A stretch of 64,000 nucleotides of DNA from CAWIHK01 sp963835935 (GTDB taxonomy: Bacteria > Bacteroidota > Ignavibacteria > UBA10030 > CAVZMI01), in contig CAWIHK010000005.1 of the NCBI GenBank assembly GCA_963835935.1, forward strand, positions 434,001 to 498,000. Reading direction: 5' to 3'. Made by a program: the position numbers and the translations under genes. Shown in pieces: positions 46,005 through 55,018 of the stretch; position 1 is the stretch's first letter, and each line of letters opens with the position of its first letter. The notes below the pieces were generated by a model that saw nothing but the letters and a program-made list of their open reading frames with translations, did no database searches and was not told where the DNA came from.

Positions 46005-46482
46005 AAATACGTTCAAATACAAACTGGATTTTTACTATCAGCAATCGCTGATCTATCTTCTCACCTTCATTATTTATACTGGTGCACGAGGTACGATGTC
46101 GGAATCTGGTTTGAAAGTCGTTCTTCACGATCCTGTGTTGTATATCATTACAATTTTTGTTTTGATTTCACTCTTGATTCTGGTATTGAACTATATTCGT
46201 GACAGAAAATTAGTTATTGGTAAGAAGGAATTTATTTTCCATTCTCGATTTCATGAAATCATCATCCCATTTTCGGAAATCGAATCAATGCATGTGGGGC
46301 TGGAACGGTTGATCCAGACCAGTGGACGATTTCAGGTTATTGTCATCAAACTAAAACAACGCCGCCGGACTCTTCGTATCCGTGTCGGACGCTATGAACG
46401 CGAAAAAGAATTAATATCCGAAATGCAAAGAATTGCCGCAAAATTCCCTTCGTTAAAGATGCGGCGATTCCGCATGAGATGA
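45991..46482 (+). CDS. Hypothetical membrane protein with a PH-like domain, inside the dcw cluster
   Basis: A 163-residue protein with two hydrophobic segments, a weak one near 17-32 and a strong one near 48-68. A small beta-rich domain follows (residues 72-140) with the order LVIGKKEFIFHSRF, IIIPFSEIESMHV, FQVIVIKLKQRRRTLRIRV, like bacterial PH domains (bPH2/YdbT type). The end is very basic (KMRRFRMR). It overlaps murG and sits seven bases before murC, so it is made together with the wall enzymes. I know of no standard dcw gene like it. A role in the division or wall machinery at the membrane is inferred only from position. Confidence 0.7.
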   Translation: MSEDKNTFKYKLDFYYQQSLIYLLTFIIYTGARGTMSESGLKVVLHDPVLYIITIFVLISLLILVLNYIRDRKLVIGKKEFIFHSRFHEIIIPFSEIESMHVGLERLIQTSGRFQVIVIKLKQRRRTLRIRVGRYEREKELISEMQRIAAKFPSLKMRRFRMR

Positions 46483-46489
46483 GGGGACT

Positions 46490-47872
46490 ATGTTTACCAG
46501 CATAAAGAAATTACATTTTATCGGAATCGGTGGCATCGGCATGAGCGGAATCGCCGAGATTTTGATCGATCAAGGATTTCAAATAAGTGGATCGGACAAA
46601 TCTTTGTCCGAAGTAACCATGCGCCTCGAACAGCTCGGCGCGCGCGTCTACGAAGGTCATAACGAAAAAAACCTGGAAGCTGATGTCGATGTTGTCGTTT
46701 ATTCTTCCGCCGTGACACCGGATAATCCCGAATTAACCGAAGCGTATCGAAAAAAAATTCCAGTCGTGCGGCGCGCCGAAATGCTTGCCGAACTTACGCG
46801 GCTAAAGTACAGCATCGGAATCGCCGGGACGCATGGAAAAACAACAACAACATCGATGATTAGTTTAGTCCTGATGGCTGGACATCTTGATCCGACAGTC
46901 ATCGTGGGTGGAAAACTTAGCGGGTTGGGCGGAACGAACGCACGACTTGGGCGCGGTGAATTCATCGTAGTCGAAGCCGATGAATTCGACCGATCCTTCC
47001 TTTCCCTTACTCCATCAATTGCAGTACTGACTACTCTCGAGACTGATCATCTAGATTGTTATCGAGATCTGGATGATATAAAAGGCGCATTTCTGCAGTT
47101 CGCGAGTAAAGTTCCCTTCTACGGATTCGTGGTGCTTTGTCTGGATGAACCGGCTTTACAGGACATCATGCCGCAATTGAACAAGAAGAAAATAATCACG
47201 TATGGAATAAATCCGCAAGCAGATCTTCAAGCGATCGATATCGTCGCGCGCGAAAATAAATCAACCTTTACCGTTGTCCGTCAGGGAAAAGAATTAGGAA
47301 GCATCACCATTCAATCTCCAGGATTGCATAATGTTCGGAATGCACTTGCAGCAATCTCCGTTGGACTAGAACTTGAAATCTCGTTCGAAAAAGTTAAAGA
47401 GGGATTGGAAAAATTTTCCGGTGTTTATCGCCGGTGGGAATTGAAAGCCGAAGTCGGAGGTATCAGTATCTATGATGATTACGCACATCATCCGACGGAG
47501 ATCAAAGCAACATTACAGGGCGCAAAAGCTGGTTGGAAACGTCGAATCGTTTGCGTATTCCAGCCGCATTTATATTCTCGCACTCGAGATTTTCAAGATG
47601 AATTCGGCCGGTCATTCTTCAATGCCGATATGTTAATCGTCACCGATGTTTACCCGGCGCGTGAGGACCCGATTCAAGGAGTGACCGGACAATTGATTTC
47701 TGACGCTGCAATACGGTTCGGTCATAAAGACGTACATTACATTCGCGATAAAACAAAAGTACCCGGCTTCTTGAAATTAACAACACATCCGGGTGATATC
47801 GTCATAACAATGGGTGCCGGTGATATTTGGAAAAATGGATTGCAGTTTATCGATCTGCTGAAAAAACAGTAA
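46490..47872 (+). CDS. murC: UDP-MurNAc L-alanine ligase MurC
   Basis: MurC starts the stem peptide by adding L-Ala to UDP-MurNAc. It has 460 residues. It begins KLHFIGIGGIGMSGIAEIL with the UDP-binding Gly loop, then the ATP site AGTHGKTTTTSM, the VEADEFDRSFL loop, TTLETDHLDCY and the C-terminal DDYAHHPTEIKATL and FQPHLYSRT. Only murB is missing between it and ftsQ compared with many clusters. Confidence 0.96.
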   Translation: MFTSIKKLHFIGIGGIGMSGIAEILIDQGFQISGSDKSLSEVTMRLEQLGARVYEGHNEKNLEADVDVVVYSSAVTPDNPELTEAYRKKIPVVRRAEMLAELTRLKYSIGIAGTHGKTTTTSMISLVLMAGHLDPTVIVGGKLSGLGGTNARLGRGEFIVVEADEFDRSFLSLTPSIAVLTTLETDHLDCYRDLDDIKGAFLQFASKVPFYGFVVLCLDEPALQDIMPQLNKKKIITYGINPQADLQAIDIVARENKSTFTVVRQGKELGSITIQSPGLHNVRNALAAISVGLELEISFEKVKEGLEKFSGVYRRWELKAEVGGISIYDDYAHHPTEIKATLQGAKAGWKRRIVCVFQPHLYSRTRDFQDEFGRSFFNADMLIVTDVYPAREDPIQGVTGQLISDAAIRFGHKDVHYIRDKTKVPGFLKLTTHPGDIVITMGAGDIWKNGLQFIDLLKKQ

Positions 47873-47955
47873 CTTTAAATGATCTGCGTTGAAGGCATTA
47901 GAAGATAACGGAATGCTCGTCTCGCAGAGCGGGCGACTTCCTTAAAACATGAAAC

Positions 47956-48714
47956 ATGGAAGAAAAAGAAAACATAAAAAAAGAATCTAAAAAGAAAGAA
48001 CTCATAGGTTTCATACTGCTGGTAATCGCCATCATTGGTGTGAGTAATCTTGCATTTCGCTGGCATGATGCGCTGCTTGTCAAAAAAGTAATTGTGGAAG
48101 GTAACGAAGTGATCACGACAGATCAAATTGTTGAAATGTCCGGCATCCGATTCGATGTAAATTTATCGACGGTAGAATTATGGACATTGCGCGCGAGAAT
48201 GCTTCAGAATCCTTATGTCAAAGATGCTATCGTAAGCCACGAGTTGCCGGATGGTATTTCGATCGCGATCAATGAACGAAAACCTGTAGCGCTGCTGCAT
48301 ACCGGAGAATTATTTGGGATTGATAAAGACGGAGTACTATTACCGCATGTCGTGTCGAAATATTTATCAAATCTTCCTGTGCTTTCCGGATTTCATGGAA
48401 TCGAAAATTCAGCTCCAGGTTCTATCGTAAACGACTCGACAGTTCGTGAAGCTTTGCAGATCATTCGATTCTCTTCCGCACTCGGAACCGTAATCGGACA
48501 ATTGATTTCTGAGTTGCGGATTACGGATGATGGTGAATTCGTGATGTACACGGTAGATTATGGAACTCCGGTTTTTTTAGGCCGCGGATGTTATGCAGAA
48601 AAAATTGCGCTGCTAGCTTCCTTCTGGAAGGAAGTAGTCCGACCGGAAGTTGCGCGCCGTTTCGCGTCGGTTGATGTGCGATTCAAAGATCAGGTGATTG
48701 TACGATGGATATAA
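47956..48714 (+). CDS. ftsQ: Cell division protein FtsQ/DivIB
   Basis: A 252-residue bitopic protein: short Lys/Glu-rich cytoplasmic tail, one membrane helix (about 16-36), a POTRA domain (VKKVIVEGNEVITTDQIVEMSGI to ISHELPDGISIAINERKPVALL) and a beta domain ending in FKDQVIVRWI. FtsQ links FtsL and its partner to the divisome. No strong ribosome site precedes the ATG. Calls for FtsQ rest on POTRA pattern, size and location between murC and ftsA, which all agree. Confidence 0.9.
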   Translation: MEEKENIKKESKKKELIGFILLVIAIIGVSNLAFRWHDALLVKKVIVEGNEVITTDQIVEMSGIRFDVNLSTVELWTLRARMLQNPYVKDAIVSHELPDGISIAINERKPVALLHTGELFGIDKDGVLLPHVVSKYLSNLPVLSGFHGIENSAPGSIVNDSTVREALQIIRFSSALGTVIGQLISELRITDDGEFVMYTVDYGTPVFLGRGCYAEKIALLASFWKEVVRPEVARRFASVDVRFKDQVIVRWI

Positions 48715-48729
48715 CAAAAGTAAAATTGA

Positions 48730-48925
48730 AATCCTAATTTCTAAATACTAAACAATTATGAATGACAGAAATTTAAAATCAAAATGTTTAAGAAAAACCA
48801 AAGTTTGTTATCTCGCTGTCGCGCCAAACGTAGTTCAGCAGGCGGGATGTTTTAAGAGAAATTGTTACAAAGGAAGTTTAATCGGCCATTTTGGATTTCG
48901 AGATTAGAAATTATGATTTATTACG
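48730..48925. repeat. Imperfect long inverted repeat between ftsQ and ftsA
   Basis: AAATCCTAATTTCTAAATACTAA near the left and TTTCGAGATTAGAAATTATGATTTA near the right are imperfect complements. Between them lies a GC-richer core with TCTCGCTGTCGCGCC and GGCGGGATG. Similar wording (TTCCAATATCCAA with GGATTTTGTTTGTCATTTG) occurs at 10535-10665. These resemble degenerate dispersed repeats. No gene is seen. Confidence 0.4.
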
Positions 48926-48949
48926 TGGAATTTACTTTAAGGAATATAA

Positions 48950-50218
48950 ATGGAAGATATTATTGTAGGCCTTGATATCGGCACCACAAAAGTGTGTGCT
49001 ATCGTTGCTTCGGCAGAAACATCAAGCGAGGGTGAAGTTTATTCTTCCAAACTTGGAAAAATTAATATCCTTGGAATCGGACGAAGCGCTTCGGATGGAT
49101 TGACGAGAGGAGTTGTCACGAATATCGACAAGACCGTCCGTTCCATTCAAAATGCTATCGTCGATGCCGAATCACAATCGGGCGTGAAAATCACAAAAGC
49201 AACCGTAGGAATCGCCGGAGATCATATTCAGAGTTTTCAAAGCCGCGGAGTTGTCGCGATCAATAATCCGGAAAAAGAAATTACGCAAGCCGATGTAGAT
49301 CGATTGATTGAAGACACGAGACGCATTGCGCTGCCGTCCGACAGAAAAATTATTCATGTGATTCCTCAGGAGTTTATTATCGATGGACAGGACGGCGTGT
49401 ACGAACCGGTCGGAATGTCCGGTGTGAGGATGGAAGCAAACGTACACATCATCACCGGTTTGATTACAGCGGCACAAAATATTTATAAATGTGTTCAGCG
49501 TGCAGGACTCGAAGTATCTGATATGGTACTCGAACCGCTGGCATCTAGTTATTCGGTTCTGGATGAAGAAGAAAAAGAAGTCGGCGTCGCACTGCTCGAC
49601 ATTGGAGGAGGAACAACAGACCTTGCAGTATTTGAAGAAAAAACTATCCGCCATACGGCAGTGATCGGGATTGCCGGAAAAAAAGTAACCGACGACATTC
49701 GTAAGGGACTCGGTATCTTAATCGATCAGGCAGAAAAACTAAAAATCCAGCATGGATTTGCATATCAACCGGCAATCGTAGATAACGAACCGATAGTCGT
49801 TCCAGGAATCAGCGGCCGGGCGCCGATTGAGTTGGACAAGCAACTGTTATGTCAGATCATCCAACCGAGAATGGAAGAAATTTTAGAAATCGCAGCAATG
49901 GAGATCAAACGTTCCGGTTACTCGCGGCATTTATCCGCAGGTATTGTGTTGACCGGCGGTGGTTCTCTCATCAAGGGCACGGCAGACCTCGCACGCGAAG
50001 TGCTCGGCATGCAAACAAAAATCGGAATTCCATCAGGTCCTTATGCTGGTCTCGTTCGAGAAATCGAAAATCCGATCTATGCAACCGGAGTAGGGTTGGT
50101 GCTCCATTCCCTGCGTACTCGCGACCGCTCATCCTTGAATGCATTGAAGAACGGTAAGGGCGGCAAATCAAGTCCAAGTATTTTTAAACGCATGAAAGGT
50201 TGGTTCGACGAATTGTAA
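48950..50218 (+). CDS. ftsA: Cell division protein FtsA
   Basis: An actin-like ATPase that anchors FtsZ to the membrane. It has 422 residues. Phosphate-1 loop: VGLDIGTTKVCAIVA; the 1C/SHS2 domain lies at about 85-165; phosphate-2: ALLDIGGGTTDLAVF; adenosine site: GIVLTGGGSLIKG. The C-terminal amphipathic membrane helix is plain (PSIFKRMKGWFDEL). AAGGAA precedes the ATG. About 140 bases separate it from ftsZ. Confidence 0.96.
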   Translation: MEDIIVGLDIGTTKVCAIVASAETSSEGEVYSSKLGKINILGIGRSASDGLTRGVVTNIDKTVRSIQNAIVDAESQSGVKITKATVGIAGDHIQSFQSRGVVAINNPEKEITQADVDRLIEDTRRIALPSDRKIIHVIPQEFIIDGQDGVYEPVGMSGVRMEANVHIITGLITAAQNIYKCVQRAGLEVSDMVLEPLASSYSVLDEEEKEVGVALLDIGGGTTDLAVFEEKTIRHTAVIGIAGKKVTDDIRKGLGILIDQAEKLKIQHGFAYQPAIVDNEPIVVPGISGRAPIELDKQLLCQIIQPRMEEILEIAAMEIKRSGYSRHLSAGIVLTGGGSLIKGTADLAREVLGMQTKIGIPSGPYAGLVREIENPIYATGVGLVLHSLRTRDRSSLNALKNGKGGKSSPSIFKRMKGWFDEL

Positions 50219-50361
50219 AATGATTCCCACAAAATACACGAAAACTACTAAATTTATTTGTGTCATTTAGTGTATTTCGCGGATCAAAAACTTTTTGGTT
50301 TTCAATTATACAAATTGGAATTTTATTTTAATTAACAATCACATAAAAAGGAGAGAAAAAC

Positions 50362-51528
50362 GTGATCGAATTAGCAACCACATTTGACCGCGGAGCGAAA
50401 ATCCGCGTTGTTGGTGTTGGTGGTGGCGGTGGTAATGCCATCAATGGGATGATCGACAAAGGGTTGGTCGGCGTCGAGTTCATCGCGATTAATACCGATG
50501 CCCAGGCCCTTGAGCGGAACAAGGCGCAGAACAAAATTCAGATCGGGAAAAATCTGACGCGCGGACTCGGCGCCGGCGCCGATCCCACAATCGGCCATCG
50601 CGCTGTGGAAGAGGATCGCGAAGAAATCGCTCGTATGCTTACAGGCAGCGATATGGTTTTTATTACGGCCGGCATGGGCGGTGGCACAGGAACAGGCGGC
50701 GCACCGTTAGTGGCAAATATCGCCAAGAGCGTCGGCGCGCTTGTGGTCAGCATTGTAACAAAACCATTTAACTGCGAAGGAAAAAAACGGCTTCAGCAAG
50801 CCGATGTAGGATTGGAAGATTTGAAGAAACAGGTTGACACATTGATCATCATCCCGAATCAAAAATTATTGTCAATCGTCGAACGCACAACTCCGATCAA
50901 CGAAGCTTTCGCGATAGCCGATCAGGTGTTGTATAATGCAACGCGTGGAATTTCGGAATTGATTACTGTCCCCGGTTTGATCAACGTCGATTTCGCCGAC
51001 GTCCGCACCATCATGCGTGAGATGGGTGATGCGTTGATGGGAACCGGCGTCGCGACCGGTGAACACCGCGCAACCGAAGCGGCGAATAACGCTATTTCGA
51101 GTCCGCTTCTGGATGGCGTTTCCATCGTCGGTGCACAAGGTGTGCTGGTGAATGTGATGGGTGGATTAAACATGTCGCTGGCCGAACTCGATGAAGCCAC
51201 CATGATTATTCACGACGCCGCCGGTGATGATGCGAATGTTATCCTCGGCGCTGTGATCGATGAAAATCTAACCGACGAAATCATGGTGACCGTAATTGCA
51301 ACTGGATTCAACAAAAAGGCCGCGCTTGCCCGTCCGGTGAGAACCGGCTCAAAAGTGCTCGACCGCATTCCGAACGGTCTGCAGGATTTACAAAGACTCG
51401 ATGAGCCGACGTACATCCGGAAAGGAATTCCGCTTTCAAATGCGTACAGCATTACCGAAGTGGTAAACCAAAAGATCGACAAAGCCGATCCGGAAAAGCC
51501 GGCATTTTTGCGCAAGATCATGGATTAA
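50362..51528 (+). CDS. ftsZ: Cell division GTPase FtsZ
   Basis: The tubulin-like ring protein of division, 388 residues, from a GTG with AGGAGAG upstream. GTP-site motifs: VGVGGGGGNAIN, the tubulin signature GMGGGTGTGGAP, and NVDFADVRTIM with the T7-loop Asp. The C-terminal linker is short (about 50 residues), and the end KPAFLRKIMD is the conserved peptide that binds FtsA. It closes the dcw cluster; the next gene begins 124 bases on in sequence of quite different base composition. Confidence 0.97.
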   Translation: MIELATTFDRGAKIRVVGVGGGGGNAINGMIDKGLVGVEFIAINTDAQALERNKAQNKIQIGKNLTRGLGAGADPTIGHRAVEEDREEIARMLTGSDMVFITAGMGGGTGTGGAPLVANIAKSVGALVVSIVTKPFNCEGKKRLQQADVGLEDLKKQVDTLIIIPNQKLLSIVERTTPINEAFAIADQVLYNATRGISELITVPGLINVDFADVRTIMREMGDALMGTGVATGEHRATEAANNAISSPLLDGVSIVGAQGVLVNVMGGLNMSLAELDEATMIIHDAAGDDANVILGAVIDENLTDEIMVTVIATGFNKKAALARPVRTGSKVLDRIPNGLQDLQRLDEPTYIRKGIPLSNAYSITEVVNQKIDKADPEKPAFLRKIMD

Positions 51529-51652
51529 TGGAGTTTTAAAAATGTAATTATTACAAGAAGGTTATATTTGTTCTAATTAATAAATAATCATTTATGCTTG
51601 CAAATGAATGTAAGTTTTATTAAAATTATTTTTTTGACTAAGGAGAATAATA

Positions 51653-52180
51653 ATGGATGATATGGGATCGAAAACTAAATTATTCGAGATTAGTTCAAAA
51701 TTGCAGAATGCTTCTATTTGGTTAAAAAAAATTGCAAAAAATGAACAACTCGATGCTAAAGGGACAGATATTCTTTACTGGGCTGGTCAATTTCTTTGCG
51801 AAGTGGATTGGTCATCTAAAATTGCTGCGAAGCCAAGTGTATCTGGATGTTTGACAGTTCAAGCAACCTCAGTTCGTCCAACTTTTTATTCATCTTTGAT
51901 TCGTATCGCGCCAAAATTACAAGCTGAAGGGATGAAAACAGAAACAGATATTTTAAAATTTGTTCGTGTAATATATTCTTTTTTGTTATCTGTGAAATCG
52001 TCTACAAACGATACAAAAAAACCCTTGCCAAGAGAATGCGATCTCGCGGCTATGTTTCTATCAGAGATTTCAGATTCAATTCTGATTCAACTTAATAATA
52101 ATGGACTACCTCGTAATTCGGTATCTCTTAAAAATGAATGGGAATTGAATCGAAATGGATATATTGAGCATACAGTCTGA
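51653..52180 (+). CDS. Unknown helical protein, first gene of the metallopeptidase/dCTP-deaminase cassette
   Basis: A 175-residue soluble protein with AAGGAG before the ATG. It is predicted mostly helical, with segments such as LFEISSKLQNASIWLKKIA and ILKFVRVIYSFLLSV, and no signal or membrane anchor. I recognise no domain. Its end overlaps the next gene by 26 bases, so expression is coupled. Codons are more AT-rich than in ftsZ next door, which suggests acquisition by transfer. It may be an adaptor or sensor for the cassette; that is a guess from context. Confidence 0.7.
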   Translation: MDDMGSKTKLFEISSKLQNASIWLKKIAKNEQLDAKGTDILYWAGQFLCEVDWSSKIAAKPSVSGCLTVQATSVRPTFYSSLIRIAPKLQAEGMKTETDILKFVRVIYSFLLSVKSSTNDTKKPLPRECDLAAMFLSEISDSILIQLNNNGLPRNSVSLKNEWELNRNGYIEHTV

Positions 52181-53585
52181 TGTTGATGGATTAAAAGAGG
52201 AAGTTCAGAGGAGAGAGCTGCATCGTTTTGCATTATCAATTCATTGGCTGGCACAAAAAATTCAAATAGTAGAAGATTTTACATCGGCTACACCTTGTAA
52301 ACTTGCTCGTCTCATATCTGAAACCGCCAAACTCGTTGCACAAAATTTACACGCTGCTCCGATTGAAAATTTGACATTATTGAATGACTTTCTCACGTGG
52401 ATTGCATCCCACCTTCGTTTTGTCGATCGAGCACGAATAACACAAACTCCGTGGAGTATTATTCCTATAGCTGAATCCTTTTTGAAGGAACAGATAGGAC
52501 CGGCAAGCAACTTCATAATTAGACCGACCTGGTCATACAACTATTCAATCATTGGCGAGTTTTGGGATAATTATTCCAATATGCTTAAAGATTTCTCTTG
52601 GTTTCCATTGGAAGAATTAAAGGAAAAGGTTGGATTAAATAATGAGACCATTTATTGCATTTCATTTCCACGAGTTGAACGTAATAATAGTCTCATGCAT
52701 GTTAATTGGGGCCATGAAGTAGGTCATATTCTTGCTGATAGATGGGAAAGAAGTGATTTTGATGATATGTGGCAGAGTGTGCAACCTCAAATACAATTAA
52801 AAATAGAAACAAATGTCAGAACTGACCCTTCCCCATTTCTACCTTTATTTCAGGAATTTGCTATTAAAAAATTTGTTTCAAGTTCAATGCAACAGATCAA
52901 AGATACCACAATTGGTGGTATAAAAGAACTTGTTTGTGATATTATTGGTGTGCATCTTTTTGGTCCTGCAGCGATTGCAGCAGCTTTTGAGTTTTCTTCA
53001 CGTCTTAATTTTGATGTTTCACCTCTGCAATGTCCATATTATCCTCCTTGGCGATATCGATTGAGAAAAATGATTCAATATTGTAAAAAAGATATCGACT
53101 CTAATCTTAACAATTCACTCGATTCATTTACCGATTGGCTGTGCAAAGTTGAAAAACTCACGGAAAGTCAAGAAGATATTGAGACTCTTAATTCTTCCAT
53201 TATCACTGAAGAAGCTTATAATTTTATCGCTATAAATTATAATCATATTATAAAGAAGGTAATTTCATATTTGCCCCAGACGTCACAAATACAATATAAT
53301 TTTCATGGAAGATTTGAAATAATAGAGAAATTAATACATAGATTAAATCAGAAGATTCCACCTAATGAAGTGAGTAATCTAAGTGACAACCCAGCCTCAT
53401 TTCAGGATATTATATCTGCAGCATGGACTTACAAAATAGCAAATGAATATGGACATACGACTGACAAGTCAGAAGAAAAAACTATTGAAGATTTGAATGT
53501 CCTTTATAATCTGATTTTAAAAGCTTGCGAGAGCAGCTATGTTCATAGAACATTTGGTCCAGCATTGCGTGGTGAGAATAAATGA
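52155..53585 (+). CDS. HEVGH zinc metallopeptidase-like protein
   Basis: A 476-residue soluble protein. The N-terminal 150 residues are helical. A zincin motif follows: His187-Glu-Val-Gly-His191 in NWGHEVGHILADRW. About 67 residues later comes Glu258-Leu-Val-Cys-Asp262 in GGIKELVCDIIGVHLFGPAAIAAAF, a helix with Glu/Asp in the position of a third zinc ligand. The C-terminal 200 residues are helical and unassigned. I infer a metal-dependent peptidase, but substrate and family are unknown. It overlaps the gene before by 26 bases and the dCTP-deaminase-like gene after by four (ATGA). AT-rich codon use suggests transfer. Confidence 0.75.
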   Translation: MDILSIQSDVDGLKEEVQRRELHRFALSIHWLAQKIQIVEDFTSATPCKLARLISETAKLVAQNLHAAPIENLTLLNDFLTWIASHLRFVDRARITQTPWSIIPIAESFLKEQIGPASNFIIRPTWSYNYSIIGEFWDNYSNMLKDFSWFPLEELKEKVGLNNETIYCISFPRVERNNSLMHVNWGHEVGHILADRWERSDFDDMWQSVQPQIQLKIETNVRTDPSPFLPLFQEFAIKKFVSSSMQQIKDTTIGGIKELVCDIIGVHLFGPAAIAAAFEFSSRLNFDVSPLQCPYYPPWRYRLRKMIQYCKKDIDSNLNNSLDSFTDWLCKVEKLTESQEDIETLNSSIITEEAYNFIAINYNHIIKKVISYLPQTSQIQYNFHGRFEIIEKLIHRLNQKIPPNEVSNLSDNPASFQDIISAAWTYKIANEYGHTTDKSEEKTIEDLNVLYNLILKACESSYVHRTFGPALRGENK

Positions 53586-54178
53586 GTACTATAACCATAA
53601 GATTGATTGAAGAATGTCTTAAAAGAGAGAGCGACCCTTTAATTGTTTCGCCTATACTTTGCCAAAAACAAATTGGTGAAGCTTCTATTGATGTCCGTTT
53701 AGGAAATCAATTCATTGTGTTTAAGGCTCACAGATTTGGAATAGCAGAACCATTCGGAAAAAAGATTAGTGATCCGCGAAAAATCCAGGAGCGATATATT
53801 TTGAATTATGGAGAGAATTTCGTTTTACATCCGGGTGTCTTAATACTTGGAAGCACTTTTGAGTATGTCTCAATTCCTGGTGATCTTGAATGTCAAGTTG
53901 AAGGTAGATCATCATGGGCGCGTTTAGGTTTGCAAGTTGTAACAGCGAGTTCTGTTGAACCTGGATTCAAAGGTGTTATAACATTGGAGTTATCAAATGT
54001 TGGCATCATTCCATTGGCTCTGATGCCTGGAACTCGAATTGCTCAATTGGTCTTTCACGAAGCTAAACCATCAATCGAGCATCCATATGCTGGTGTTAAA
54101 AAATATCGTTATCCTATTGGTCCACAATTCAGTGGATTATTCGATGATCCTGATTGGAATATTTTTTCTGATCAATAG
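53582..54178 (+). CDS. dCTP deaminase/dUTPase-fold protein
   Basis: A 198-residue protein close to the 193 of E. coli Dcd. The conserved parts are IGEASIDVRLGNQFIVF near 31, the nucleotide motif Arg109-Ser-Ser-x-x-Arg114 in EGRSSWARLGL, PGFKGVITLEL with the catalytic-type Glu136, and MPGTRIAQLVF. The spacing matches E. coli Arg110, Ser111, Arg115 and Glu138. It would turn dCTP into dUTP (or dUMP) and ammonia. Housekeeping Dcd makes dUMP for thymidylate; related enzymes in defence islands starve phages of dCTP. Operonic overlap with a peptidase gene and the AT-rich setting favour the second role, as an inference. Confidence 0.85.
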   Translation: MSTITIRLIEECLKRESDPLIVSPILCQKQIGEASIDVRLGNQFIVFKAHRFGIAEPFGKKISDPRKIQERYILNYGENFVLHPGVLILGSTFEYVSIPGDLECQVEGRSSWARLGLQVVTASSVEPGFKGVITLELSNVGIIPLALMPGTRIAQLVFHEAKPSIEHPYAGVKKYRYPIGPQFSGLFDDPDWNIFSDQ

Positions 54179-54628
54179 AAAATAATTACTCGGCATTCCA
54201 TAAGGATTAATAAAGTGCCAATCCCTTTTAAAAATGCGTGATTCGCAATTTTACTTCGAATATTTCAAATCGATATTAATGTTTTTTCAGGATTGTTAAG
54301 AAAGCATTACCGGAATAGATTTACTTATTATAATATTACAAATAGCATCGTTTTGTGTTCAATTAAATATTATTGATTAGCTGGAATAAAATTAAAAACA
54401 TTCTTGACATTCAAATGATATCTTAATAAGATTGTTTATTATTACTATTTCATTTGATCCCGTTATAATTTGATTCAAGCACCATTGTTTTATAGCTACA
54501 ACAGCATCATCTTTCTATTCAGAAAGGAGTGTTACTAATATATAGACTGGAATTCTAATTGTGTCAACAAGGATAACAAGTGAATAATAAAATAACTATT
54601 TATGAACAAATTATTATAGGAGACAGAT
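54179..54628. other. AT-rich spacer after the three-gene cassette
   Basis: No gene is seen in these 450 bases. A good promoter (listed separately) lies in the middle and AGGAG-like bases precede the lipoprotein start. No tRNA, integrase or flanking direct repeat that would mark an island edge was found. Confidence 0.45.
54404..54432 (+). promoter_or_regulatory. Predicted sigma-70-type promoter of the lipoprotein pair
   Basis: TTGACA (54404-54409) and TAAGAT (54427-54432) are separated by exactly 17 bases. It lies about 200 bases upstream of the first lipoprotein gene, so a long leader would result. Confidence 0.5.
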
Positions 54629-54985
54629 ATGAGACGCATTTTTCTTTTGTGCTTGTTGGGTCTAATGGTTATTTATTGCGGCTGCCAGATGTCCATGTAT
54701 ACTTTAACAAATAATGAAAGAAAGTATCCTACTACAAGGGCAGAAAATGTCAGAGTGACAACGAATGAGAAAATTGAGGGTGAATATACTGAACTCGGTT
54801 ATGTTTTTGCCGGAGGTGGTTCTGTTCAGGGCAGTATTGCCAACTTGAAAGAGAAAGCTGCGGATATGGGAGGAACAGCTGTGATTAGACTTCAAACAAC
54901 TGTAATACGCACTTTTATCGTTATTATATTCATTCCAATTCCGGTTGATAATTTTTACAGTCAGGGTATTGTTGTTAAATCATAA
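54629..54985 (+). CDS. Small lipoprotein, paralogue of the next gene
   Basis: A 118-residue protein with a lipoprotein signal peptide; the likely lipidated Cys is in VIYCGCQ (about 17-19). The mature part has YPTTRAENVRVTT, EYTELGYVFAGG and an alpha-helix LKEKAADMGGTAVIRLQ, a plan like the YbjQ/heavy-metal-binding-like small domains. AGGAG-like bases precede the ATG. The next gene has the same plan, so they are tandem duplicates. It is anchored in an envelope membrane; function unknown. Confidence 0.75.
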   Translation: MRRIFLLCLLGLMVIYCGCQMSMYTLTNNERKYPTTRAENVRVTTNEKIEGEYTELGYVFAGGGSVQGSIANLKEKAADMGGTAVIRLQTTVIRTFIVIIFIPIPVDNFYSQGIVVKS

Positions 54986-55018
54986 TTACGTTTGAGACAT
55001 CTTTGAAGGAGTCAAATA

